64,000 nt of DNA from Janibacter hoylei PVAS-1 (GCF_000297495.1 NZ_ALWX01000001.1:1-64000), one strand, 5' to 3'. Positions 37,741-49,608 are shown, counted from the first letter of the stretch. Notes: generated by a model not told the origin, from the letters alone. Made by a program: numbers and translations.

Positions 37741-38439
37741 ATGGGTCTGATCAACGCACCGTCCGCCCGCGTCGTCTTCATCCACGGGCGGGGCCGCAGC
37801 GGGCCGAGCGCCTGGCCGCTGCTCGCGGAGGCAGGCGCTCCCGAGCACGTCTTCCTCGAGCGCACCTGCCCGGCCGACCAGCCCGAGCGCGACGCCGACC
37901 GGGCCATCGACGCCCTCGAGGGGCGCGGCCACCTCGTCGGCCACTCCTACGGCGCGGTCACCGCGATGCTCGCCGCGCAGCGCCGACCGGACCGGCTGCG
38001 CAGCCTGGTCCTCATCGAGCCCGCCTGTTACGACGTCGCCCGCGGTGGTCGTGGGGTCGAGCGGCACATCAGCGCCATGGCCCAGGTCTTCGCCGTCGCC
38101 GACGACCCGAGCGTCGACGGGCGAGAGTTCTTCCGACGCTTCGCCGCCGGCATGGGCGCCCCTGACCCGGAGGTCGACGACGGCACGTGCGACGCGGTGG
38201 CCGCCCGAATCCGGGCGACGCCGGCGCCGTGGGAGATCTCGCTGCGGGCCGATACCCCGCGCCTCGTCCCGACCCTCGTCATCACCGGGGACGGCTCACC
38301 GATGTACGCGGAGGTCGCCGCGGCCCTCGAGGCCCAGGGCGCGACCCACCTCCCGCTGCCCGGCGCCGGTCACCGACCCCAGGACACGCCCGAGGGCGCG
38401 GCGGCGATCACCGACTGGGTGGCGCGGCACGGCCGCTGA
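37741..38439 (+). CDS. Alpha/beta hydrolase
   Basis: A 232-residue alpha/beta-hydrolase fold protein. The oxyanion/early strand is VVFIHGRGRSGPSAWPLL, the nucleophile elbow GHSYGA (Ser about residue 68), and the C-terminal His is in GAGHRPQDTPEG. The acid is probably Asp in TLVITGDGSPMYAE. Substrate unknown. Starts 1 nt after the pirin stop (coupled). Ends 3 nt before the convergent universal stress protein. Confidence 0.85.
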   Translation: MGLINAPSARVVFIHGRGRSGPSAWPLLAEAGAPEHVFLERTCPADQPERDADRAIDALEGRGHLVGHSYGAVTAMLAAQRRPDRLRSLVLIEPACYDVARGGRGVERHISAMAQVFAVADDPSVDGREFFRRFAAGMGAPDPEVDDGTCDAVAARIRATPAPWEISLRADTPRLVPTLVITGDGSPMYAEVAAALEAQGATHLPLPGAGHRPQDTPEGAAAITDWVARHGR

Positions 38440-38442
38440 GCC

Positions 38443-39354
38443 TCACTGCCGGTGGAGCACCGCCACGGGGCAGGTCGCGAGCGCCAGCACCCGCTGCGTG
38501 ACGGACCCGAGGAGCATCCCGCGGAACCCGCCCCGGCCGCGCGAGCCGACGAGGAGCAGGTCGGCCCCCTCGGCGACCTCGACGAGCGAGTCCGCGGCGC
38601 GACCGTGGCGCACCTCGACCGTCACCTCGATCTCGGGGTGGGCCCTGCGGGCCGCCTCGATCGTCGACTCGGCCATCCGGCGGTAGCGGCTGTCGACGGC
38701 CTCCCACTCGGGGGTCCCCGGCTCGGTGACGACGACGCCACCCTCCACCTCGACGTTCCACGATGTCACCGTCGTCACGGTGCGCCCCCGCAGGGCGGCC
38801 GCGTCGAGGGCGTGGTCGAAGGCCAGGCGGCTGTGCTCGCTGCCGTCGATGCCGACGACGACGCGCCCGTCGCCCTTCGTGCTGGCATTGTCGGGCACGA
38901 GCACGACGGGGCAGGGGGCGTGGGCGACGACGCTCATCGACGTCGTGCCGAGCACGATCCGCTCGGCACGATTTTTGCGGGCGGACCCGACGACGAGGAC
39001 CCGCGCGCCCTGGGCGCTCGCCATGAGGGCCCCCGACGGCGAGCCCGTCGGCAGCGCCGTCGACACGGGGAGGCCGGGGTGGGTCGACTCGACGTGCGCC
39101 CTGGCGTCGACGACGACGCGCGTCGACTCCTGCTCGACCCGGTCCACGATCTCGGGGCTGGTCAGCAGCTCACCGTAGGCGGACAGCGGGGTGCCGAGGT
39201 CGACGGCGTGGACGAGGTGGAGCGGCGCGGAGAGCGCCGCGGCCTCGGCCGCGGCCCAGTCGATGACTGCGGCGTCCCGGTGGCTGCCGTCGAGGGCAGC
39301 CACCACGGCGCCGGAGGGTGTCGGGGTGTCGTGGGTGCTGGCGTCGGTGCTCAT
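38443..39354 (-). CDS. Tandem universal stress protein (two UspA domains)
   Basis: A 303-residue protein with two UspA folds (about 15-150 and 160-303). The second domain keeps the ATP-binding loop GSRGRGGFRGMLLGSVTQ (G-2x-G-9x-G-S). The first has GSARKNRAERIVLGTTSMSV, where the first glycine loop is altered, so nucleotide binding may be restricted to domain 2. Second domain starts GRVVVGIDGSEHSRLAFDHA. Actinobacterial tandem USPs respond to hypoxia or stationary phase. ATG 39354 is preceded by a GACAAT element at 5 nt. Confidence 0.9.
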   Translation of the reverse strand: MSTDASTHDTPTPSGAVVAALDGSHRDAAVIDWAAAEAAALSAPLHLVHAVDLGTPLSAYGELLTSPEIVDRVEQESTRVVVDARAHVESTHPGLPVSTALPTGSPSGALMASAQGARVLVVGSARKNRAERIVLGTTSMSVVAHAPCPVVLVPDNASTKGDGRVVVGIDGSEHSRLAFDHALDAAALRGRTVTTVTSWNVEVEGGVVVTEPGTPEWEAVDSRYRRMAESTIEAARRAHPEIEVTVEVRHGRAADSLVEVAEGADLLLVGSRGRGGFRGMLLGSVTQRVLALATCPVAVLHRQ

Positions 39355-39359
39355 GCCCC

Positions 39360-39365
39360 ATTGTC
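39360..39365 (-). promoter_or_regulatory. -10 element GACAAT for the universal stress protein
   Basis: 5-nt spacer to ATG 39354. The hexamer belongs to the xACAAT type, not TAnnnT; this group in the window also includes 57822-57827 and 57891-57896. Confidence 0.4.
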
Positions 39366-39396
39366 CCCACGAACCCCCACCGCGTGAAGGGGGGGG

Positions 39397-39849
39397 TCAG
39401 CGCCAGTCCGTCAGACCGGGCCGGTCGTGGCTCCCGCCGGGCCAGACCGCCCGCACGATGCCGGCCGCGGCGAGGGCCTTGCGGCACCCCGGGCAGGGCG
39501 GGTCGGTGATGTAGGCCGTCGCGCCCTTGGTGTCCCGGGTGGAAAACAGGAGCGCGTTGACCTCCGCGTGGATCGCGATGCAGAAGCCGGGCGTCCCCGG
39601 GCGGTCGTAGTCGCCGAGGCCCGGCACGGCGTCGTAGTCGAGCTGCCCCCTGGGGCAGGCTCCCTCGAGGCAGTCGGCCTCGCCCGGGGCGGCGCCGTTG
39701 TAGCCGGTCGCGATGATCCGGTGGTCGATCGTCAGCACGGCACCGACGCGGCGGCGGGTGCACTTGGCGCGGGCGGCGACAGCCGTGGCGATGCCGAGGA
39801 AGTAGTCGTCCCAGCTCGGCACGCTCGTGGTCGGGGTCTCGTCGGGCAC
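39397..39849 (-). CDS. dCMP deaminase-like zinc deaminase
   Basis: Cytidine/deoxycytidylate deaminase superfamily, 150 residues. Zinc and catalytic motifs: HAEVNALL (His zinc ligand, Glu proton shuttle) and DPPCPGCRKAL (two Cys ligands). An N-terminal KCTRRRVGAVLTIDHRIIAT and the GYNGAAPGEADCLEG loop with extra cysteines (DCLEGACPRG) are typical of ComEB/dCMP deaminases, which have a second structural metal site. Start GTG 39849 fits a 6-nt spacer to TAGGAT. Substrate dCMP is inferred from the family. Confidence 0.85.
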   Translation of the reverse strand: MPDETPTTSVPSWDDYFLGIATAVAARAKCTRRRVGAVLTIDHRIIATGYNGAAPGEADCLEGACPRGQLDYDAVPGLGDYDRPGTPGFCIAIHAEVNALLFSTRDTKGATAYITDPPCPGCRKALAAAGIVRAVWPGGSHDRPGLTDWR

Positions 39850-39855
39850 GGACCG

Positions 39856-39861
39856 ATCCTA
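39856..39861 (-). promoter_or_regulatory. -10 element TAGGAT for the dCMP deaminase gene
   Basis: 6-nt spacer to GTG 39849. The divergent MFS gene starts at GTG 39894 with a weaker ATAGAC 7 nt upstream. Confidence 0.5.
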
Positions 39862-39893
39862 GGCAGACCGGGCCCGCGTGATAGACCGCTGGG

Positions 39894-41117
39894 GTGACGA
39901 GCCACGAGACGACGCGACGGACTCCCCCCTTCGGACCCGGGCTCGCTCTCCTCGGCGTGGCCCTCATCTCGATCAACCTGCGCCCCGGGGCGACCTCCAT
40001 CGGTCCGCTCCTGGCGGAGGTGCGTGCGGCCCTCGAGATCGGCCCGACCCTCGCCGGTGTGGTGACCGCGCTGCCGGGCTTCGCCTTCGCCGTCGCCGGT
40101 GGCGGTGCCGTCGCGCTGGCCCGACGCGTCGGGGTCTCCGCGGGGATCGCGCTCGGTGTCGCCGCGGTCGTCGTCACACTGCTGGCCCGCGTGTTCACCG
40201 ACTCCTCCGGCGTCTTCCTCGTGCTCACCGCGATCGGGCTCGCCGGCATGGGGCTGGGCAACGTCCTCGTCCCCGCGTGGATCAAGGCGCACTCCACCGA
40301 CGGTGGGGTGCGGCTCATGACGATCTACTCGATGGGGCTGACGGTCGGCGGCACCCTCGGCCCGCTGCTCGCCGCCCCCGTCGCCGACGTCGCCCCCGGC
40401 CAGTGGCGCGGCGCCCTCGGCATGTGGGGGCTCGTCGCCCTGCTCGCCCTCGTCCCGTGGGTCGTTATCGCCCTGCGCGACCGGGTCCACCGCCGCGCCG
40501 CGGGCGAGACCCCGACGTCGCGGATCTGGCACTCCCCCACCGCGATCGCGCTCACCGTGCTCTTCGGCGTGCAGTCGACCAATGCCTACGTGCAGTTCGG
40601 CTGGCTGCCGCAGATCTACCGCGACGCGGGGCTGTCGGGCGCCACCGCCGGCCTGCTCACCTCGGTGCTCGCCGCGCTCGGCATCTTCGGCGGGCTGCTC
40701 ATGCCGACCGTCATCGACCGCAGCCGTGACCTGTCCGCGTGGATGATCGGCTTCGGGACGCTCGCCGTCGCCGGCTACCTCGGCCTGCTCCTCGCCCCGG
40801 CGACCGTGCCGTGGCTGTGGGCGGTCCTGCTCGGCCTGTCGGGCTTCGCCTTCCCCACCGCCATCGCCCTCATCGCGGCCCGCACCCACAACCCCCACGT
40901 GACGGCCCAGCTGTCTGGATTCGTCCAGCCGGTCGGCTACCTGCTCGCAGGGATCGGCCCCTTCGCCGTCGGCCTCCTGCACGAGCTGACCGGCGGCTGG
41001 ACCGTCGTGCTCCTGCTGCTCATGACGACGGGTGTCGGCATCACCCTCGCCGGCCTGCGGGTCGCCCGCCCGGTGCTCGTGGACGACGAGATCGGCGTCA
41101 GCTCGCCCACGCGCTGA
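39894..41117 (+). CDS. MFS transporter of the CynX/NimT type
   Basis: A 407-residue, 12-helix major facilitator protein. The first helix contains the family signature LISINLRPGATSIGPLL. LAGMGLGNVLVPAWIK is the conserved helix-5 segment of CynX/NimT-like (cyanate/2-nitroimidazole) transporters. PHVTAQLSGFVQPVGYLLAG is the helix-11 segment. Substrate unknown; database names of cyanate transporter should not be taken literally. GTG 39894 is used. Its 3' end overlaps thiE (minus strand) by 20 nt. Confidence 0.85.
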   Translation: MTSHETTRRTPPFGPGLALLGVALISINLRPGATSIGPLLAEVRAALEIGPTLAGVVTALPGFAFAVAGGGAVALARRVGVSAGIALGVAAVVVTLLARVFTDSSGVFLVLTAIGLAGMGLGNVLVPAWIKAHSTDGGVRLMTIYSMGLTVGGTLGPLLAAPVADVAPGQWRGALGMWGLVALLALVPWVVIALRDRVHRRAAGETPTSRIWHSPTAIALTVLFGVQSTNAYVQFGWLPQIYRDAGLSGATAGLLTSVLAALGIFGGLLMPTVIDRSRDLSAWMIGFGTLAVAGYLGLLLAPATVPWLWAVLLGLSGFAFPTAIALIAARTHNPHVTAQLSGFVQPVGYLLAGIGPFAVGLLHELTGGWTVVLLLLMTTGVGITLAGLRVARPVLVDDEIGVSSPTR

Positions 41118-41743
41118 GGCAGGCGGCCGCCGCGGCGCCCGGGTCGTGGGCGCCCATGATCTCGCGGACGACGGCGACGCCGGCGATGCCGGTGAGGGAC
41201 AGGGCCGGCACGTCCGCGACCGTCACGTCACCGATAGCGACGACCGGCAGGTCAGTGGCAGCAGCGCGAAGGGGGTACCCCGCAAGACCCACCGGGGGGG
41301 CGACCCGCGCTCTTCGTCGGGGTGGGGCGGTAGGGGCCGCACCCGAGGTAGTCGGGCCGATCCGCACCGACGCGCGCCTCGGCGGCCCGGACGTGCTCGA
41401 GGGTGCCGGCGGTCAGGCCGACGAGGGCATCGGGCCCGAGCAGGGCCCGAGCGTCCGCAGTCGGCAGGTCGGCCTGCCCGAGGTGGACCCCGTGCACGGG
41501 GGCACCGCGTCGACGCGCCGCATGGGCGACGTCGGCGCGGTCGTTGACGATGACCCGGGTGGTGGGGGCGACCTCGGCGACCGCGCCGGCCACGGAGAGG
41601 ACGAGGTCGAGCAGCTCGCCCGCGAGCAGGTGCTTGGCCCTGACCTGGACGATGCCTGCGCCGGCTGCTGCCGCAGCGGCCGCCGCCCGGACGGTGGCCG
41701 GCCCGTGGCCCGAGGTGACGAGGTGGAGGCGCCAGTCGATCAC
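41098..41743 (-). CDS. thiE: Thiamine-phosphate synthase, bridged across a G7 frameshift
   Basis: Joins HMP-PP and HET-P to thiamine phosphate. Dropping one base from G7 at 41294-41300 gives a 214-residue TIM-barrel protein. Motifs: VHLGQADLPTADARALLG, LGCGPYRPTPTK (phosphate-binding/active-site loop), then LPVVAIGDVTVADVPAL. Without correction the frame stops shortly after PTPTKSAGRPP. GTG 41743 overlaps the thiM stop by 4 nt. The usual STH motif is replaced by GLTAGTLEHVRAAEA, so the substrate-loop differs from the E. coli/B. subtilis type. Confidence 0.9.
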
Positions 41744-42524
41744 GTGAGCCGCACTCCGCTCCCGACCTCGGTGGGGGTCACCGCGTCGAGGGCGTCGAGC
41801 AGACCGACCCGGAAGCTGCCCGGCCCGAGACCGCCCACCCGCTCCGAGGCGACGGTGAGCAAGGCGGTCGCCGCCACCGCCGCGACGAAGGGGGCCGCCA
41901 CGGCGGCGTGCGCCGCGCTGAGGGCGCCGAGCAGGCACCCGGTGCCGGTCACCCGCGTGAGCACCGGTGCGCCCGAGGCGATCCGGACGCTCTGGCGCCC
42001 GTCGGTGACGAGGTCGACCGCCCCGGAGACGGCGACGACGCACCCGTGCGCAGCCGCGAGGGAGTGGGCCGCCTCGGCGGCCGCGTCCGGGGCGACGGTG
42101 CTGTCGGCCCCGCGACCGGGCTGCCCTCCCCCGGCGAGCACGAGGACCTCCGAGGCGTTACCGCGCACGATGCTCGGCCCGAGGGCGAGCAGCTCGAGGG
42201 CGAGCGGGGTGCGCACGGGCGCCAGACCGATGGCGGTCGGGTCGAGCACCCAGGGGGTGCCGCGCTCGGCCGCCACCTCGGCCGTCGGGAGCAGCCCGGC
42301 CCGCCCGTCGGAGCTCAGCGAGCCGAGGTTGGCGAGGAAGGCGTCGGCCACGGTCACGAGGGTCGGCGCCTCGTCGACGGTCTCGGTGAGCATCGGCCGG
42401 GCGCCGACGGCGAGCAGCCCGTCGGCGACGATCGCCCGGGTCACCGACCCGGTCGCCCCGTGGACGAGCGGGCTGGCGGCCCGCATCGCGGCGACGGCGG
42501 CGGTCACCTCGGCGCGCAGGTCGC

Positions 42525-42528
<4 letters not shown>
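41740..42528 (-). CDS. thiM: Hydroxyethylthiazole kinase
   Basis: Salvage kinase phosphorylating 4-methyl-5-(2-hydroxyethyl)thiazole, 262 residues, ribokinase-like. Recognisable segments: N-terminal ASPLVHGATGSVTRAIVADG (ThiM usually has an NYV-T-like version, so this loop is diverged), LDPTAIGLAPVRTPLALELL, and the anion-hole VTGTGCLLGALSAAHAAVAA with the catalytic Cys/Gly region. ATG 42528 overlaps the MFS stop by 4 nt. Together with thiE and thiC it covers the HMP and thiazole-salvage routes. Confidence 0.9.
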
Positions 42529-45730
<3,202 letters not shown>

Positions 45731-45753
45731 GTGCTCCGATACAACCACATGGC

Positions 45754-45759
45754 TACGGT
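45754..45759 (+). promoter_or_regulatory. -10 element TACGGT for thiD
   Basis: 6-nt spacer to ATG 45766. A TTGTAT on the opposite strand (45744 down to 45739) is a candidate -10 for thiC, so the two promoters lie back to back within 20 bp. Confidence 0.55.
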
Positions 45760-45765
45760 GGCGGC

Positions 45766-46602
45766 ATGACCGCCCCGCTCCCCCGACCGCCGGTGGCCCT
45801 GACGATCGCCGGGTCGGACCCGTCGGGCGGGGCAGGGATCCAGGCCGACCTCAAGACCTTCAGCGCGCTCGGTGCCTTCGGCACGAGCGTCATCACCGCC
45901 CTCACCGCCCAGTCGACGACCGGCGTCACCGACGTGCACGAGGTGCCGGTCGCACACGTGCGGGCCCAGCTCGAGACCCTCGTCGCCGACGTGCGCATCG
46001 ACGTGGTCAAGGTGGGGATGCTCGCGTCGGCACCGCTCGTCGAGGTGGTCCACGAGCTGCTCACGACCGGTCCGCTCGCTGCGACACCGGTCGTCCTGGA
46101 CCCGGTCATGGTGTCGACGTCGGGCTCGCGGCTGCTCGCGCCAGACGCGGTCGACGCGGTGCGCGCGCTGCTGCCCCGCGCCGACGTCGTGACGCCCAAC
46201 GTGCCCGAGGCCGGGGTCCTGCTCGACGAGCCACCGGCCGCCGCCGCGGCTGACCTGCCCGAGCAGGCCCGGCGGCTGCGCGAGCTCGGTGCGCGTCGGG
46301 TGCTGCTCAAGGGCGGCCACCTCGACGGTCCCGAGTCGGTCGACCTCTGGCTCGACGACGACGGACCGGTCGCGCTGCGCGGGCCGCGGGTCGCGACCAC
46401 GGCGACGCACGGTACCGGCTGCACGCTGAGCTCGGCGATCGCCGCCCTTCGCCCGCGCCACGACGGGTGGCGGCCAGCGGTTCGTGAGGCCCGTGGCTGG
46501 CTCACCGAAGCACTGCGTCACGGGGAGTCGCTCGAGATCGGGGCCGGCGCCGGGCCGGTACACCATTTCCACGAGCTCGTCAGGTGGCGCGCGACCACCT
46601 GA
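45766..46602 (+). CDS. thiD: Hydroxymethylpyrimidine/phosphomethylpyrimidine kinase
   Basis: Phosphorylates HMP and HMP-P for thiamine synthesis. 278 residues, ribokinase fold. Starts [20 protein letters not shown], the ThiD signature. [16 protein letters not shown] and the C-terminal [18 protein letters not shown] anion hole are intact. Divergent from thiC; not preceded by a thi-box because it is leaderless, so its regulation differs from the thiC operon. The fusion partners seen elsewhere (ThiE, TenA) are absent. Confidence 0.94.
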   Translation: MTAPLPRPPVALTIAGSDPSGGAGIQADLKTFSALGAFGTSVITALTAQSTTGVTDVHEVPVAHVRAQLETLVADVRIDVVKVGMLASAPLVEVVHELLTTGPLAATPVVLDPVMVSTSGSRLLAPDAVDAVRALLPRADVVTPNVPEAGVLLDEPPAAAAADLPEQARRLRELGARRVLLKGGHLDGPESVDLWLDDDGPVALRGPRVATTATHGTGCTLSSAIAALRPRHDGWRPAVREARGWLTEALRHGESLEIGAGAGPVHHFHELVRWRATT

Positions 46603-46651
46603 GGTCGAGCCGACCCGGCGGTCAGCCGGCGACGTCCCCGCGGAGCGCACC

Positions 46652-46657
46652 TAGAGT
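46652..46657 (+). promoter_or_regulatory. -10 element TAGAGT for the SMR pair
   Basis: 6-nt spacer to ATG 46664. Confidence 0.55.
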
Positions 46658-46663
46658 CCTCCC

Positions 46664-47008
46664 ATGACGACCTGGCTGCTGCTCGCCGCCGCGATCCTGT
46701 GCGAGGTGGCGGCAACCCTGAGCCTCAAGGGCGCGCTGGACCGACCCGCGCTCTACGTCGTCGTCGTGGCGGGGTACATGGCCTCCTTCACCCTGCTGGC
46801 CGCCGTCCTGCGCCGCGGGATGGGCCTGGGCGTCGCCTACGGCATCTGGTCGGCGTGCGGGGTGACCCTCACGACGGTCCTGTCGACGGTCGTCTTCGGC
46901 GAGCGCTTCACCCCCGTCATGGGCCTGGGCGTCGGCTGCGTCATCGCCGGGGTGCTGCTCGTCGAGACGGGGACCCGCCACGCCCCGGTCGAGGACGTGA
47001 GCGCGTGA
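46664..47008 (+). CDS. Small multidrug resistance (SMR) transporter, first of a pair
   Basis: A 114-residue, four-helix SMR protein. The essential membrane Glu of helix 1 is at residue 14 (AAAILCEVAATLSLKGA). Helix 3 holds GVAYGIWSACGVTLTTVLS, the substrate/dimerisation segment. Ends in a short polar tail. Overlaps the second SMR gene by 4 nt (GTGA). SMR proteins pump quaternary or guanidinium compounds; which subtype is not resolved by eye. Confidence 0.9.
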   Translation: MTTWLLLAAAILCEVAATLSLKGALDRPALYVVVVAGYMASFTLLAAVLRRGMGLGVAYGIWSACGVTLTTVLSTVVFGERFTPVMGLGVGCVIAGVLLVETGTRHAPVEDVSA

Positions 47009-47325
47009 CCGGGTGGCTCTGGCTCACGGTGGCCGTCTGCGCCGAGGTGACCGGCACCCTCGCGTTGAGGTCGGCCGTCGAGGACCGACGGTGGTACGGG
47101 CTCGTCGGCGTCGGCTACCTCACCGCCTTTGCCGCCCTCTCGGCGAGTCTCTCGCACGGGATGCCGCTCGGCGTCGCCTACGGCACGTGGGCGGCCGCCG
47201 GGGTGGCGCTCACCGCGCTCGGCTCACGGGTGCTCTTCGCCGAGCCGCTCACCCGCCCGATGCTCGCGGGCATCGGACTGATCATGGTCGGCGTCCTGCT
47301 GCTCGAGCTCGGGGCGGGCCACTGA
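47005..47325 (+). CDS. Small multidrug resistance (SMR) transporter, second of a pair
   Basis: A 106-residue SMR protein, 4-nt overlap with the first. Glu14 is conserved (VAVCAEVTGTLALRSA), helix 3 GVAYGTWAAAGVALTALGS. Such overlapping pairs (EbrAB, YkkCD type) often work only as heterodimers with opposite topology. The loop charges differ between the two proteins (helix 1-2 loop RSAVEDRRW here, KGALDRPA there), compatible with that idea. Confidence 0.9.
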   Translation: MTGWLWLTVAVCAEVTGTLALRSAVEDRRWYGLVGVGYLTAFAALSASLSHGMPLGVAYGTWAAAGVALTALGSRVLFAEPLTRPMLAGIGLIMVGVLLLELGAGH

Positions 47326-47344
47326 CCGACGCGCCCCGCAGGGC

Positions 47345-47785
47345 TCAGCCGAAGAGCGCGGCGAGCCGGTCGAGGGAGGCGCGCAGGTTGCGCTCGGTCG
47401 TGCTGCGGGCCCGCTCGTACCGCGACGCGTCGGTCAGCTCGCGCCAGTCGTAGGTGTGGGTCACCAGGGTCCGACCGTCGTCGGTCGGGGCGAGCTGCCA
47501 CCGCCACTCGTGGCCAAAGGGAGCCTGCCCCTGCGCGGCCGGGCGCCACGCGATGCGGCGCCCCTCCTCGAAGTCGACGACGTGGTTGTAGCGGTCGTTG
47601 CCCCGCGTCGTCGTGGTGACGAAGACGTCGCCGACGGCCCGGGCCCGCTGACCGGAGGCGGACGACGCGAGGTTGTCGTTGCCGTCCCAGGCGAGCTGCC
47701 GCGCCGGGTCGGCGATCTCCTCGAAGATCGCCTCGGGCGGTGCGGTGATGGTGGTGGATGCGGTGACGACCTTGGTCTCGTCCAT
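47345..47785 (-). CDS. SRPBCC-family protein (polyketide cyclase/dehydrase-like)
   Basis: A 146-residue START/Bet v1-like protein. The fold pattern is clear: opening strand and helix VTASTTITAPPEAIFEEIAD, central strands GDVFVTTTTRGNDRYNHVVD and FGHEWRWQLAPTDDGRTLVT, and a long C-terminal helix (RSTTERNLRASLDRLAALF). Ligand unknown. Start ATG 47785 is set by the leaderless -10; the -10 itself contains the TAG stop of the upstream membrane-protein gene. Confidence 0.85.
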   Translation of the reverse strand: MDETKVVTASTTITAPPEAIFEEIADPARQLAWDGNDNLASSASGQRARAVGDVFVTTTTRGNDRYNHVVDFEEGRRIAWRPAAQGQAPFGHEWRWQLAPTDDGRTLVTHTYDWRELTDASRYERARSTTERNLRASLDRLAALFG

Positions 47786-47792
47786 GGCACCC

Positions 47793-47798
47793 ACCCTA
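47793..47798 (-). promoter_or_regulatory. -10 element TAGGGT for the SRPBCC gene, containing an upstream stop codon
   Basis: 7-nt spacer to ATG 47785. TAG at 47796-47798 terminates the preceding membrane-protein gene. Confidence 0.55.
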
Positions 47799-48308
47799 GG
47801 ACCGCGCGACCAGGGCCGCCCGCACGTCGGCGGCCAGCTGAGGCACGCGTCCCTGCGCCACCCCGGCCACCCACCGGTGCGCGGGGAAGGCCAGGCGGCG
47901 GAGCGCGTAGTTGACGACCTCGACCACGCCGAAGGCCCAGACGAGGAGGAGCAGCACGAGCCACGCCAGGGAGGGAGCGCCCGCGACGACCGCCGCGAGC
48001 CCGGCCGCGAGGAGGATGACCGCGAGCACCCCGAGGGCGAGGTACGCGCGGGCGAGCCCGAGGGGCATCACGCCGACGCCGACCCACCGTCGGGCCAGCA
48101 GCCAGTAGGTGCCGGCGGCGACGAGGACGACGGCGAGCGGCCCGACGGCACCGAGGACGGCCAGCCGGCCGCCGGTGTCGAGGGGCGCGCCGTGCCAGAG
48201 CGCCACCCCCACGAAGACCGCAGCCGCGGCGAGCTCGCCGAGACCGAGGGACAGGTACTGGCGGCGACGCCGGTCGCGGCGGGCCCGGGAGGAGACCTCG
48301 TCAGCCAC
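47796..48308 (-). CDS. Conserved membrane protein of unknown function
   Basis: A 170-residue protein not recognised by family. A basic N-terminus (SSRARRDRRRRQYLSL) is followed by four hydrophobic segments (about 21-40, 47-70, 83-108, 112-133). The C-terminus is amphipathic (VVNYALRRLAFPAHRWVAGV). GTG 48308 overlaps the PH-like gene stop by 8 nt, so it is translated together with that gene. No catalytic motif is visible. Confidence 0.65.
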   Translation of the reverse strand: MADEVSSRARRDRRRRQYLSLGLGELAAAAVFVGVALWHGAPLDTGGRLAVLGAVGPLAVVLVAAGTYWLLARRWVGVGVMPLGLARAYLALGVLAVILLAAGLAAVVAGAPSLAWLVLLLLVWAFGVVEVVNYALRRLAFPAHRWVAGVAQGRVPQLAADVRAALVARS

Positions 48309-48675
48309 GCGGCACGACGGGGACGACCTGCCGCAGCGAGTCGACGTCGGGCTGGTGCACGCCGAGGCCGAGTGCCGCGACCCGCTTGCCGGTCGGCACG
48401 TGGAGCAGGTTCCTGCCGTCGAGGACGAGGTCGCGCGGCTCGGTGACGGGGAACCGGCGCAGGGTGATGCCGAGCGGGTTGCACATGCGCACCTCGTCCA
48501 CCCCGATCCGCAGCATCGGGTTGACGAGCTGGAGGATGCCGAGGGCGGTGAGCACGACGCCCGCCGCGACGGTGACCCACGCCGAGGTGAGCAGGGACAC
48601 GAGCGCGATGAGCACGCCCAGGGCGACGAAGGTGATGGCCATGGGACGGCTGTGGCGGATGGTCATCGGCGGCAT
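48301..48675 (-). CDS. PH-like membrane protein, copy 1
   Basis: A 124-residue protein with two membrane helices (AITFVALGVLIALVSLL and VTVAAGVVLTALGILQLV), then a small beta domain LRIGVDEVRMCNPLGITLRR resembling bacterial PH (bPH) folds. It carries the conserved segment NLLHVPTGKRVAALGLGVHQ. A paralogue at 49658-50026 shares this segment and overall layout. Function unknown. Start ATG 48675 has TAGGGT 6 nt upstream, formed in part by the stop of the oxidoreductase gene. Confidence 0.7.
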   Translation of the reverse strand: MPPMTIRHSRPMAITFVALGVLIALVSLLTSAWVTVAAGVVLTALGILQLVNPMLRIGVDEVRMCNPLGITLRRFPVTEPRDLVLDGRNLLHVPTGKRVAALGLGVHQPDVDSLRQVVPVVPRG

Positions 48676-48681
48676 GGCCGC

Positions 48682-48687
48682 ACCCTA
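48682..48687 (-). promoter_or_regulatory. -10 element TAGGGT for PH-like copy 1, containing the oxidoreductase stop codon
   Basis: 6-nt spacer to ATG 48675. TAG 48685-48687 is the in-frame stop of the quinone oxidoreductase gene. Confidence 0.55.
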
Positions 48688-49608
48688 GTCGGCGACCTCG
48701 ATGACGAGCTTGCCACGCACGTCGCCCGACTGGCTGGCGGCGAAGGCCTGCGCCACGTCCTCGAGCGGGAAGCTCCGGTCGACGTCGACGATCAACCGGC
48801 CGGCGGCGACCTCGTCGAGCAGGTCGGCCAGGCGGGCCCCGTCGGGCCGCACCCACACCCAGCGGCCGCCGTGCTCCTCGACGGCCGGGTCGGTGATCGA
48901 GGCGAGGCGACCGCCCTCGCGCAGCACCGCGAGGCTGACGTCGAGGACCCCGCCGACGAAGTCGGCGACCGCGTCGAAGCCCTCTGGCGCCACGTCGCGC
49001 AGCCGCTCGTCGAGCCCGTCGCCGTACTCCACCGGCGTCACGCCGATGTCGCGCAGCTTGTCGTGGTTGGCCGTCGACGCCGTGCCGACGACCGTGGCCC
49101 CGGCGGCGATTGCCAGCTGGGCGGCGGCGAAGCCGACGCCACCGGAGGCGGCGTGGACCAGGAGGGTGTCCCCCTTCGTCACGGCCAGCGTCTCGAGGAC
49201 ACGAAGGGCGGTGAGCCCGGCGAGCGGGAGGGCCGCAGCGACGTCGTCGGTGACCTCGTCGGGGACGGCTGCCACGTCGTCGACGCGGACCGTGACGTAC
49301 TCGGCGAAGGTGCCGGCCGACAGGACCTGCTTGCGGGCGTAGGCGGCAACCCGGTCGCCGGGACTGAACTCGGGGCTGTCCGGGCCGACGGCGTCGATGA
49401 CGCCGGCGACGTCCCAGCCGGGGATGACCGGGAAGTCGGCGGAGAGCATCGGGTCGAGACCGCCGGACATGGCCTTCCAGTCGACGGGGTTGACCCCGGC
49501 CCGGGTGACCCGGATGCGGACCTCGCTCGGGCCCACCTTGGGGACCGGCAGGTCGCTCAGGTGCAGCTCGTCGGTGGTGCCGTACTGGTCGTAGGTGATG
49601 GCGCGCAT
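48685..49608 (-). CDS. NADP-dependent quinone oxidoreductase-like MDR protein
   Basis: Zinc-independent medium-chain dehydrogenase/reductase of 307 residues. The GroES-like domain has VTRAGVNPVDWKAMSGG and PGWDVAGVIDAVG. The Rossmann nucleotide loop is HAASGGVGFAAAQLAIAAGA (GGVG). No structural-zinc cysteine cluster is present, as in quinone reductases. Probably uses NADPH; substrate unknown. ATG 49608 begins MRAITYDQYGTTDELHLSDL. It sits between the two PH-like paralogues. Confidence 0.88.
   Translation of the reverse strand: MRAITYDQYGTTDELHLSDLPVPKVGPSEVRIRVTRAGVNPVDWKAMSGGLDPMLSADFPVIPGWDVAGVIDAVGPDSPEFSPGDRVAAYARKQVLSAGTFAEYVTVRVDDVAAVPDEVTDDVAAALPLAGLTALRVLETLAVTKGDTLLVHAASGGVGFAAAQLAIAAGATVVGTASTANHDKLRDIGVTPVEYGDGLDERLRDVAPEGFDAVADFVGGVLDVSLAVLREGGRLASITDPAVEEHGGRWVWVRPDGARLADLLDEVAAGRLIVDVDRSFPLEDVAQAFAASQSGDVRGKLVIEVAD

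Noticed and set aside
39894-41117. Functional assignment as a cyanate transporter
   Set aside because: Only family-level similarity (CynX/NimT type); no cyanate genes nearby.
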